Shown piece after piece: positions 8,215-15,655 of a stretch of 64,000 nucleotides of DNA. Made by a program: the position numbers and the translations under genes. This DNA comes from Deltaproteobacteria bacterium (GTDB taxonomy: Bacteria > Myxococcota > Kuafuiibacteriia > Kuafuiibacteriales > Kuafuiibacteriaceae): NCBI GenBank assembly GCA_020632995.1, contig JACKEN010000001.1:1396001-1460000 (forward strand), written 5' to 3'. Every line of letters starts with the position of its first letter. Within the stretch, counting starts at the first letter, position 1. The notes below the pieces were generated by a model. It was given only the letters and a program-made list of their open reading frames with translations. It was not told the DNA's origin and did no database searches.

Positions 8215-9276
8215 TCAGCGGTGCTCGAGCCCAGACACGCAACAGGTGTTGTTGGTGGGGCCGGGCGCGGGGCGCTTGAGGTAACACCGGGCCTGCGGGC
8301 CCTGGACGCCGGGTTTGACGAAGGTCCAGGCCTTGCAGGTCTGGTCTCGCTTGCACAGGGCCCGGCACTCCGCCGGGTTGGGCGTGCTCAGCTGCGTCAC
8401 CGAGTAGTCGCTGCCCGCACGGTCCACGTTGATCTCGCCCGCTACGCAGAACGCGCTCTGTTGGAACGTGAAGCACTTCAGGCCGGCCCCGCACTGGCCC
8501 TGCAAGCACGGCTGCCCCTCGCCCGGCAGGACACACACCCCGCCCTCGCAGCCCTGCGACACGCAGTCCTCGGCCTTGGTGCAGCCCGAGCGGCCGGTGA
8601 TGAGCCGGCACCGGCCCGCGACGCACGTGAGGTCATCGGTGGCGCACCCGGTGCTGGGGCTGCAGGTCTGGCCGAGCACCGGCCGCGGCACCGCGCACAG
8701 CTGGTCCACACACGCGTCGCTGACGCAGTCGCCAGGGGCAGCGCAAGGGCCCTTGCCCACTGGGAACCGGCACTGGCCTCGATCACAGGTCAGCGGCGCT
8801 CCGCAAGAGGCCTTGATGTCGGCGCCGCAGGCCGCGCCCAGGCCCAGCGGGTCGGGGCTCCGGGTCGCCAGCCACAGCCCGACCCCCGCCCCCACCAGGA
8901 CGACCGCGGCCACCACCACGATCCACCAGGGGAAGGGCCGGCGGGCGCGCTTCACCCGAACCTGGACGCTCGGGCTGGTCCCCACGTCGTTGGGGTTTCG
9001 GACGCTGTAGAGGCTCAGCCCCACCGTCAGGATCACCGCGTCCGAGCCCGCCGGTGGCGCCACCCGAGCGGTGAGCTGACGGGTCCCCCGGGCCTCGAAC
9101 GTCATCGGGAAGGCGCCGCCGAGGGTCACCCAGGTGTGCCCCTCGACCCCGGTCAACTCGGCTTGCACCTCGACGTCCTCGGCGATGAAGCTCGTGACCA
9201 CGAAGGTCACGTCGACCGCCTCGCCGCCCTTGACCGCGACGTTCAGGGCCGGGGTGCTGATGTCGAATGAGGTCAC
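8215..9276 (-). CDS. Membrane-anchored Cys-rich protein with Ig-like and PAN-like domains (injection-system operon)
   Basis: 353 residues from a GTG that overlaps the tail-protein-I stop (GTGA). The N-terminal ~110 residues form an Ig-like domain (FDISTPALNVAVKGGEAVDV, ending SPSVQVRVKRARR). A transmembrane helix follows at about 115-135 (WWIVVVAAVVLVGAGVGLWL). Next come Cys repeats (CAAPGDCVSDACVDQLC, CTKAEDCVSQGCEGGVC). The last ~65 residues are a PAN-like domain (NVDRAGSDY, CRALCKRDQTCKAWTFVKPG, ARCYLK, CCVSG), very close to that of the gene at 4292-5785. Being coupled to the baseplate genes, it may tether the injection machine to the membrane or act as a surface ligand. That is inference. 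Confidence 0.72.
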   Translation of the reverse strand: MTSFDISTPALNVAVKGGEAVDVTFVVTSFIAEDVEVQAELTGVEGHTWVTLGGAFPMTFEARGTRQLTARVAPPAGSDAVILTVGLSLYSVRNPNDVGTSPSVQVRVKRARRPFPWWIVVVAAVVLVGAGVGLWLATRSPDPLGLGAACGADIKASCGAPLTCDRGQCRFPVGKGPCAAPGDCVSDACVDQLCAVPRPVLGQTCSPSTGCATDDLTCVAGRCRLITGRSGCTKAEDCVSQGCEGGVCVLPGEGQPCLQGQCGAGLKCFTFQQSAFCVAGEINVDRAGSDYSVTQLSTPNPAECRALCKRDQTCKAWTFVKPGVQGPQARCYLKRPAPGPTNNTCCVSGLEHR

Positions 9277-9875
9277 GGGTCACTCCTGTCGGCCACCGGC
9301 TCGAAGAGCAGCTCGTGGCTCACGTGGATGGGTTTCATGGTCTCCACCAGGCGCTCCAGGTGCGGGCGCCACGCGGCCGCCTCGGGCACCACCTTCACCC
9401 GGACGTGGAACGTCTCGAAGCGCACCGCCGCGCCCCGGGCCGCGTCGGCGGGGGGCCGGGCCTGCTCCACCCGGAAGTTCCCGCGCCCGAGCACGCAGGC
9501 CAGGGCGTCCTCCAGACCGCGGCGGGTGCCCCGGTTCCGCCAAAGGAGCGCCGCGTGGGCCAACAGCGCGCGGAGCGCCGCCTCGTCCGGCGCCATGCTC
9601 CGGTCGAGGTGGAGCCAGCGCGCCAGCAGCGGGAGGAACGGCGCGGGGGCCCGCTCGGGGGCGAGCGCCTCCGGGAAGCGCTCGAGCGCGGCCTCGGCCG
9701 GGGCCAGGAGCGCGGCCATCACGTCCAGCTGGGCCGCGAAGGGGGTCAGCTGGTCCTCCTCGCCGTGCCCCGCAGGCTGGCCTGCATCGAGGCGGGCCAG
9801 GGTGGGGCCGTCGGACTCGCTGAGGGCCCGCTGGAACACCGCCGGGAACAGCCCGACCAGGTCAGTCCTGTTCAT
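9273..9875 (-). CDS. Phage tail protein I (gpI)-like baseplate protein
   Basis: 200 residues. The middle, from FPEALAPERAPAPFLPLLAR through LLWRNRGTRRGLEDALACVL to the beta segment VRFETFHVRVKVVPE, fits the P2 gpI/Afp12-type tail protein family. In contractile systems this sits in the baseplate periphery next to baseplate J. The gene begins with ATG 9875, inside the last 14 bases of the baseplate J gene, and its stop overlaps the GTG of the next gene. This tight coupling supports one operon. No tail-fibre gene follows; membrane proteins come next, which is unusual. Confidence 0.78.
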   Translation of the reverse strand: MNRTDLVGLFPAVFQRALSESDGPTLARLDAGQPAGHGEEDQLTPFAAQLDVMAALLAPAEAALERFPEALAPERAPAPFLPLLARWLHLDRSMAPDEAALRALLAHAALLWRNRGTRRGLEDALACVLGRGNFRVEQARPPADAARGAAVRFETFHVRVKVVPEAAAWRPHLERLVETMKPIHVSHELLFEPVADRSDP

Positions 9876-12654
9876 TGCTGGTCTCCACTCGAAGCTCGTG
9901 CGCGCCCGAGCAGAACAGGCCCGAGGGCGGCAGGCTCACCGTCTCCACCCGGCGCTCGCAGCGGCTCTCGAACGCCGGCAGGGGGCCGCGCCCACGCACC
10001 AGCCCGAGCTCGCCGCCGGCGATGACCACCGCCTGGCCGGGTGACCACGGGTTGCCCGCCGCCGCGGGCTGAGCGGCCACCGCGTGCACCTCCGCGAGGC
10101 CGCTGCCAGGCCGGGCGGGCAGGCCCGCCTGGGCGTCGAAGACGTCCCACGCGGGCGGGGTCCGGCTGGGGTGGGCGGCCCGCATGAGGCCGCGCCGCCC
10201 GGTCGCCACCCAGACCTCGTTCGCGCCGAACGCGATGTCGTAGCAGCTCCCGCCGCCGCCGTACTCGGTCGCGGGCTCGGCCCAGCCGCCGTTCGGCACG
10301 AAGACCCCGCCCTGCCCCTGCACCAGCTCCAGGCGGAACACCCCGGGGTCCTGCCGGTTCCCGGGCACCGCGAGGCCGATGAAGGCGAACACCCGGCTGT
10401 ACACCGGCTGCAGGCGCACCACCCGGAAGTTCCGCGCGCCCGAGGCGCCGAGCGAGGCGAAGGCCCCGCCGAGCGCCTCGCTCGTGGCCTGCGGGTGGGC
10501 CACCGCGTCGTCCGCCGCCTCGGGGTTCAAGGTCGCCACCAGGACGTCGGTGGTGGGCTGGTTGCCCTGCAGGCGCAGCGCCACCGCCACCACCGTCGGG
10601 CCCTGGGGCATCCGCACCGCGCTCACCGATTCGCAAGGCCGGTTGACCTCCCCCGCGATCGCCACCGGCTGCTGGCCGGCCTCCATGCCCCAGGTCCGGG
10701 CCCACAGGCCCCGGTCGGTGGCCACGAGGAGCACCGGATGGCCGCCCCGCTCGATCCACTCGATGTCCCGGATCTCCTCCCCCGACTGGTCCGCCCCCGA
10801 GAGGGTGAACCAGTGGGACCACGTCTCTCCGGTGCTGTCGGTCACCACCACCGCGCCGGCCGGGCGGTCCGCCCCGCTCCGCACGTTGAGCGCCGCCGCC
10901 ACCAGACCCGCGTAGCGCGGGCTCGAGTGCGCCTTGACCGCCCGCAGGCTCAGCGGGGTCAGGCTGTCCGGGAGCGCCCGCTCGATCTCCAGATCCTCCC
11001 AGCTCTCGCCGTCGTTCTGGCTCCGGAACAGGCGGGTCCCGGAGCCCGCGAACCAGAACCCCGCCATCTGCGGCACCGCCGCGATGCAGTCTACCTTGCC
11101 GTCGGGGACCTCGTCGACCAACAGGCGCACGTCCTCGGCGTAGCGCACTCCTGGGGTGGAGAGCAGGCGCTCGTACACGTCGGAGATCCGGAGGGCGCGG
11201 CCGAAGGGCCACGCCTTCTCGCCGTGCGGGAGGGGGCTGATCATCGCCCGCAGGCCCTCGCGCAGCCGGCGCTCGACGTCCTCGGGGCTCTCCGAGGGGT
11301 TCGCCACCACCCGGGCCGAGACCCGCACCCGCTTGAAGCGCGCCCACCCTGCCCGCACCGTGGCCCCGAGCGGCTGGCGCCCCTCGAGCTGGGCCTGCAC
11401 CGCCGCGAGCACCAGCTCGCCCGTCCCACCCCTCTCCGCTGGGTTGCGCCCGGGCTCTGCTTGCCAGGTCGCGCCCAAGAGCGGGCGCTGGGTCCACCCG
11501 CGGACCTGCTCGAGCATGTCGCTCGCGCCGTCATCCTCGCCCTCGGGCACGAGGAGCACCTCCACGCTCCCGGCGGGGGCGTGGGGCCACAGGTGGACGC
11601 CGGTGAAGGCGCGGGCGCGCGACACCCCACCCACCCGCTGGGCGAGGATCTCGTAGTCGAGCTTGGTCACCGCGCGGTCGAGGGAGAACACCTCGACCGG
11701 CGCCCGCTTCAGGGTGTTCTCGAGGCTCTCCGCCGCGCGCCCGCCCGCCGCCGCGGCCGGGTTCCGCACCGCCTTCACCCCCGCCACCGCGCGCTTGAGC
11801 CGGGTGAGGGTCCCCGCCGGCACGTTGCCCTCGGTGCCACCCCCCACCCAGTAGTCGGCGAAGACGGCGCGCCCCCGCCCTGGCACCGCGGCCAGGTTCT
11901 CCGGGATCACCGCGAGCAAGCCATCTTGCGCTCGCCGCTGCACCGAGGGCGCGAAGCGGACCCGGCCGGAGTGCCGGTCGACCTCGAACGCGAGCGCGGC
12001 CGCGTCCCGGCTCCGCACGAAGCGGTCCACCTCGCGCCACACCGCGCAGATCTTGCCGTCCACCACCCGGGTGTCACCGAAGCGGTCCCGCGGCTCGTCC
12101 GGGCCAAGCTCCACCGCGATCTGCACCTTCAGGTCCGCGTTCCCCACCAGCGGCGCCCCCGGCAGGAGCACCGACTGCCCGGGCTCCCCGGTGCCGGTGC
12201 CCACCGCGCGCCAGCGCCGGTGCTGCGCGTGATAGAAGACCCCGGAGGCCTGGGCCTGCCCGTCCTCGAACACCACCGGCTCGGCCAGCGCGAAGACCGG
12301 GGGTTCGGCGTCGCTCCCGCCCCGCTCGGTCGACACCTCGGTGTCGGCCGGGACGAGCAGGTTGCCTTGCGCGGGCTCGGCCCGCTCCAGGACCACCCGC
12401 ACCGCGGCGGCCGAGGGCGCCTGCTGCTCCACCCCGAGGATGTTCAAGAGGGCCACGTAGGCCTTCTCGGGGAGCCGGTTGAGCCGGTAGAGCATCCCGT
12501 CGGTGAGGTAGGCGTAGGCCTCGAGGAGCACCCGGCCGGGGTCGTGGGGCGACAGGTCGGTCCACTCGGGGCAGCTCGCCTGCACCCGGGCCACCGCGGC
12601 GGCCACCAGCTGCTCGAAGGTCCGATCGTCGAGGTTGGGCGGGGTCAGGGGCAT
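9862..12654 (-). CDS. Baseplate J-like protein fused to a C-terminal beta-propeller
   Basis: 930 residues. The N-terminal ~510 residues match baseplate J/Afp11-type proteins (DLSPHDPGRVLLEAYAYLTD, MLYRLNRLPEKAYVALLNIL, YWVGGGTEGNVPAGTLTRLK, VEVLLVPEGEDD). From about residue 520 the sequence becomes repeating beta blades with an Asp-box-like signature (LFRSQNDGESWEDLEI), VATDRGLWARTWG, VWVATGRRGLMRAA and VVIAGGELGLVRG. This is a propeller-like module of roughly 380 residues that I do not know from standard baseplate J proteins. It could bind a ligand or a partner. ATG 12654 overlaps the gp25 stop by one base (TGATG). Confidence 0.85.
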   Translation of the reverse strand: MPLTPPNLDDRTFEQLVAAAVARVQASCPEWTDLSPHDPGRVLLEAYAYLTDGMLYRLNRLPEKAYVALLNILGVEQQAPSAAAVRVVLERAEPAQGNLLVPADTEVSTERGGSDAEPPVFALAEPVVFEDGQAQASGVFYHAQHRRWRAVGTGTGEPGQSVLLPGAPLVGNADLKVQIAVELGPDEPRDRFGDTRVVDGKICAVWREVDRFVRSRDAAALAFEVDRHSGRVRFAPSVQRRAQDGLLAVIPENLAAVPGRGRAVFADYWVGGGTEGNVPAGTLTRLKRAVAGVKAVRNPAAAAGGRAAESLENTLKRAPVEVFSLDRAVTKLDYEILAQRVGGVSRARAFTGVHLWPHAPAGSVEVLLVPEGEDDGASDMLEQVRGWTQRPLLGATWQAEPGRNPAERGGTGELVLAAVQAQLEGRQPLGATVRAGWARFKRVRVSARVVANPSESPEDVERRLREGLRAMISPLPHGEKAWPFGRALRISDVYERLLSTPGVRYAEDVRLLVDEVPDGKVDCIAAVPQMAGFWFAGSGTRLFRSQNDGESWEDLEIERALPDSLTPLSLRAVKAHSSPRYAGLVAAALNVRSGADRPAGAVVVTDSTGETWSHWFTLSGADQSGEEIRDIEWIERGGHPVLLVATDRGLWARTWGMEAGQQPVAIAGEVNRPCESVSAVRMPQGPTVVAVALRLQGNQPTTDVLVATLNPEAADDAVAHPQATSEALGGAFASLGASGARNFRVVRLQPVYSRVFAFIGLAVPGNRQDPGVFRLELVQGQGGVFVPNGGWAEPATEYGGGGSCYDIAFGANEVWVATGRRGLMRAAHPSRTPPAWDVFDAQAGLPARPGSGLAEVHAVAAQPAAAGNPWSPGQAVVIAGGELGLVRGRGPLPAFESRCERRVETVSLPPSGLFCSGAHELRVETSNEQD
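11916..11929. repeat. Exact copy of GCAAG-N4-CTTGC
   Basis: In the baseplate J gene; encodes Gln-Asp-Gly-Leu with CAA, GAT, GGC, TTG. Confidence 0.65.
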
Positions 12655-13079
12655 CAGCGCAACCCTCCTTGCAGTCGGAGCGGGTAGACCCAGCGGTCCA
12701 CCTCCTGGGTGGAGCGCACCCGGTACTCCAGGAACACGTCGAGCCGGTCCGCCTCCTCGGGGGCGCGGGTGGCGTCCACCCGGAGCACCTCGACCCGGGG
12801 CTCCCACTCCAGGAGGGCCCCCCGGACGTAGTGGATGGCGAGCCCCGCGGTGGTGTCGTCGTTGGGCGCGAAGGCCAGGCGCTGGATCTGGCAGCCGTAG
12901 CGCGGCCGCATGAGCCGCTCCCCCGGCTCGGTCGAGAGCAGGAGGAACACCGCCTGCCGCACCGAGGCGAGGTCCTCCACCATCTCGACCCGCCCGCCCG
13001 GCCGGATCACGAGCCCCGGCGCCCCCGCGTCCATGTCGGGGTGGTTGAAGGCGAAGGCCGAGAAGCGCGCGGCGCTCAT
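12654..13079 (-). CDS. gp25/GPW-like baseplate wedge protein
   Basis: 141 residues. The family pattern is clear: an early VRQAVFLLLSTEPGERLMRP with RYGCQIQRLAFAPND after it, then a conserved helix and beta hairpin (VEVLRVDATRAPEEADRLDV, VFLEYRVRSTQEV). These features define the T4 gp25/Afp9 wedge protein that nucleates sheath assembly on the baseplate. ATG 13079 overlaps the stop of the PAAR-like gene (ATGA), and the gp25 stop overlaps the baseplate J ATG. Length is typical. Confidence 0.88.
   Translation of the reverse strand: MSAARFSAFAFNHPDMDAGAPGLVIRPGGRVEMVEDLASVRQAVFLLLSTEPGERLMRPRYGCQIQRLAFAPNDDTTAGLAIHYVRGALLEWEPRVEVLRVDATRAPEEADRLDVFLEYRVRSTQEVDRWVYPLRLQGGLR
12659..12672. repeat. 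Copy of the 14-bp palindromic word (GCAAC CCTC CTTGC)
   Basis: Last codons of the gp25 gene: CAA GGA GGG TTG. Confidence 0.6.
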
Positions 13080-13399
13080 GAGGACGACTCCACGAACACC
13101 TGGTTGGCGTTGAAGAGGGTGTAGGGCGCGGGGTAGTCGGTGAGCCCGAAGACCGAGCTGAGGCAAGCTGGCTTGCCGTTGATGAACACCAGCTGGGAGT
13201 GCCCGGTCTGCATCCGGCGGGTGGTGGTGCAGGGCTTGGGCGCGGTCATGGGGCAGGCGACCACCGGCTTGCCGCTGGGGTCCTGGCTCACCGCCACCCT
13301 CGCCCCCGCGATGCGGACGAAGGACTGGGAGACGTCCCCCACCACCGCGAGGCCCATGTGCGCGCACTTGAGCTGGCTGATCTCGGTGAGCAACAACAC
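13076..13399 (-). CDS. PAAR-like spike-tip protein
   Basis: 107 residues from a GTG at 13399. The pattern is that of PAAR-like/DUF4280-type tip proteins: an early LKCAHMG, a central CPMTAPKPCTTTRRM with paired cysteines, and FINGKPACLSSVFG near the end. Such proteins cap the spike trimer, often with a bound metal. The gene lies between the VgrG/gpD-like spike and gp25, where the tip gene is often found. The stop codon overlaps the gp25 ATG. Metal ligands cannot be proved from sequence alone. Confidence 0.72.
   Translation of the reverse strand: MLLLTEISQLKCAHMGLAVVGDVSQSFVRIAGARVAVSQDPSGKPVVACPMTAPKPCTTTRRMQTGHSQLVFINGKPACLSSVFGLTDYPAPYTLFNANQVFVESSS
13163..13176. repeat. Exact copy of GCAAG-N4-CTTGC
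   Basis: In the PAAR-like gene, in a different codon phase (AAG CCA GCT TGC). Confidence 0.65.
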
Positions 13400-13400
13400 C

Positions 13401-14924
13401 TCAGGCCTCCTCGAAGTCGATCCGCTTCGCGCGGATCTTCATGTCTCGCCCCGGTGACTCCAGCACCAGCTCGCGCTCCGCGTGCAGCACCACGCGCTCG
13501 GGCGACAACAGGACGTAGGTGCCCTCTCCGTTCGCCAGGCGGACCTCGCCGGTGCGCTCGTCCAGCGAGAGGGCGTGGCCGGCCGGGGTGCGGAGGCTGA
13601 AGCGCTCCACCCGATCACCCTCGACCCCGCTGTCGGGCGGGCCCTCGGGGCCGAACAGGCCGCCCAGGACGAGCGCGCGGGCCGGATCCGCGTCGATGAG
13701 CAGGAGCAGCACCCGGTCGCCGATGCTCGGCACGGTGACGAAGCCCTTGCCCGCCCCGCCGCCCGCGCTCAGGCAGCGCAGCCACTCGGTCTCGGCGTCC
13801 TGGTAGCCGAACAGCTTGACCCGCACCCGCCCGAGGCGGTCGGGGTCCGCCACCTGGGTCACCTCGCCCTCCGCCGCCCGCAGGCTGGGTTGCGGCTCGG
13901 GCACGAGCGGGGCGCCCGCCTCGAAGTCGGTGGTGTAGCCGGTGAGGGGCGACAGCTGGTGCTCCACCCGCGAGAGCACGTGGATCCCGTCGAGGTGCGG
14001 GGCCACGCCCTGCACCGCGATCCGCCGCCCGGGCCACAGCGCGGGGTCGCCCTCGGCCTGGCCGCTCAGGGTGAGGGATCCCGCCGCCGCGCGGTCGAGC
14101 TCGGCCTGGGCCCGCTGCTCGGCGTGGCCGTCGCTCTCCGCGGGCGAGACCACGAGGACCCGCGGGCCCCGGGCCCCCACGTCGGCCGCCCGCAGCTCGG
14201 CCTCGGTGTGCCGCCCCACGCGGCTCGTGCCCGCGCTGCCGTGGAAGGTCCGGGCCTGGCGCGGATCCCAGCCGAAGGCCTCCACCTCCGCCGCCGCGCG
14301 ATCGCCGTTGAGCTCGGCCCGAGCCGCGAGGAGCCCCTCACCGACCACCAGCGGCACCGGGTTGTCGCGCCCGGCCAGGCTGCTCAACGTCAGCGCCCCG
14401 TCCCACACCACGGGGTAGAGACCCGCGCGGGCCGCCACCGCCCGGAGGAACGTGAGATCGTCCCGCCCGTCGTGGATCAGGCTCCGCCACACCGGGCCGT
14501 CGTGGTCCGCCTCCACCCGCAGGCCGTCATCGCCCACCAGGCGCCGTGCAAGATCGGTTGCGGTGACGTCGGCGTAGGTCTGGAGTCGGTGCCGCTGCCT
14601 GAGGCGATGCAGGGCGTCGTAGGCGCGCACGTAGAGCCGCCGCTCCGCCCCCGGGGCCACCTCGTGCTCGACCGCCACCACCGCGCCGGCGAAGAGGAGG
14701 CGCCGGGTGGGGCCGAGCGAGAGGCGGAGGTCGGCCCCCGGGCGCAGGACGAGCTGCGACCAGAGCGCGGCCGGGGGGTCCGCGAAGACGAGCTCGCACT
14801 GGGCGGGCAGGCCCAGCTCGGCCCGCACGGTGGCGCTGATGAGCGCCGCCGCGGCGGGGTCGGGGAGCGGCACGCCCTCCACCGAGACCGCCACCTCGGG
14901 GGTGGCGAGGACCGCGCCGCTCAT
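13401..14924 (-). CDS. VgrG/gpD-like spike and hub protein (Afp8-type)
   Basis: 507 residues from ATG 14924, which overlaps the stop of the upstream gene (ATGA). The N-terminal two thirds resemble the gp27/gpD hub (ELVFADPPAALWSQLVLRPG, YDALHRLRQRHRLQTYADVT, HDGRDDLTFLRAVAARAGLY). A gp5-type OB fold follows (ADPDRLGRVRVKLFGYQD, FVTVPSIGDRVLLLLID, ALVLGGLFGPEGPPDS). It ends in short beta-strand repeats (SLRTPAGHALSLDE, GEVRLANGEGTYVLLSPE). This order is that of injection-system spikes. There is no extra C-terminal effector domain. Confidence 0.87.
   Translation of the reverse strand: MSGAVLATPEVAVSVEGVPLPDPAAAALISATVRAELGLPAQCELVFADPPAALWSQLVLRPGADLRLSLGPTRRLLFAGAVVAVEHEVAPGAERRLYVRAYDALHRLRQRHRLQTYADVTATDLARRLVGDDGLRVEADHDGPVWRSLIHDGRDDLTFLRAVAARAGLYPVVWDGALTLSSLAGRDNPVPLVVGEGLLAARAELNGDRAAAEVEAFGWDPRQARTFHGSAGTSRVGRHTEAELRAADVGARGPRVLVVSPAESDGHAEQRAQAELDRAAAGSLTLSGQAEGDPALWPGRRIAVQGVAPHLDGIHVLSRVEHQLSPLTGYTTDFEAGAPLVPEPQPSLRAAEGEVTQVADPDRLGRVRVKLFGYQDAETEWLRCLSAGGGAGKGFVTVPSIGDRVLLLLIDADPARALVLGGLFGPEGPPDSGVEGDRVERFSLRTPAGHALSLDERTGEVRLANGEGTYVLLSPERVVLHAERELVLESPGRDMKIRAKRIDFEEA
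14548..14561. repeat. Copy of the 14-bp palindromic word (GCAAG ATCG GTTGC)
   Basis: In the spike gene, third codon phase (GCA ACC GAT CTT GCA). Confidence 0.6.
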
Positions 14925-15655
14925 GCCTGGGCCTCCGGGAGGGTGGGCGGCGGCAGCCGGAGCACCGTCCCCGGCGGCACCCTGAGCGGATCCGCCAGAT
15001 CGTTCACCCACGCGATCCAGCGCCAAAGGCGCGGGTCGCCGTACACCCGGGCCGCGAGGTCGTCGAGCCGATCGCCCTGACTGAACGCCACCTCCCGCTC
15101 GGCCGGGCCGGGCGGCGGGACCTCGCTCCGGGGCCGCTGGGCCAGGCCCTCGAGGACCGCGGGCGGCGGCGTCTCCTCGTCGTCCGCCGGCGCCGGGGCC
15201 TCGTCCACCCGCCGGAACACCAGGCGCAGCCACGAGCGCTGGGGGACGCCCTCGGAGGTGAAGCGCTCCAGGCGCTCGGCCACCGCCACTACCACCCCGA
15301 GGACGTTCCACGCCTTGCCCCACACGAAGCGCACCAGGGGCGGCGTGGCCCAGCTCGCCCCGCCATTGCCCTCGGCGAGGGCCACCAACGGGCCGCTGTG
15401 GGCCCGCACGTCGCTCTGCACCACCTGGGCCGCGGTCTCGAGCTGCACGTCGAACAAGAGCGACAGCTCCAGCTCGGTGACCCCGCCACCGGTGAACATC
15501 ACCGGGTCGTCCCGGCGGCGCCGACCGGCAAGACGGCCTGCATCCTCGGCCACCTGGGCGATCCCGGCGCGTCGGCGCACCTCGAACGTCTCGGGGTTCA
15601 ACAGGCACCCCACCCGCTCCCCGCTCGCCTCGATGATGAAGGCCACCCGCTCCAT
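14921..15655 (-). CDS. CIS tube-initiator/LysM protein (Afp7-like)
   Basis: 244 residues. The N-terminal part (LLNPETFEVRRRAGI, VMFTGGGVTELELSLLFDVQ, PPLVRFVWGKAWNVLGVVV) matches the contractile-injection-system tube protein family, which joins the inner tube to the spike. A Pro/Glu-rich linker leads to a C-terminal LysM-type segment (VAFSQGDRLDDLAARVYGDP, RLWRWIAWVNDL, VPPGTVLRLPPP), as in Afp7 and T4 gp53-like proteins. Its ATG directly abuts the stop codon of the gene upstream (15656). Confidence 0.85.
   Translation of the reverse strand: MERVAFIIEASGERVGCLLNPETFEVRRRAGIAQVAEDAGRLAGRRRRDDPVMFTGGGVTELELSLLFDVQLETAAQVVQSDVRAHSGPLVALAEGNGGASWATPPLVRFVWGKAWNVLGVVVAVAERLERFTSEGVPQRSWLRLVFRRVDEAPAPADDEETPPPAVLEGLAQRPRSEVPPPGPAEREVAFSQGDRLDDLAARVYGDPRLWRWIAWVNDLADPLRVPPGTVLRLPPPTLPEAQA

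Noticed and set aside
8322..8356. CTTGC words near 8332 and 8350 as further copies of the 14-bp word
   Set aside because: Here CTTGC simply reflects Cys-Lys codons (TGC AAG) on the coding strand, with no matching left arm.
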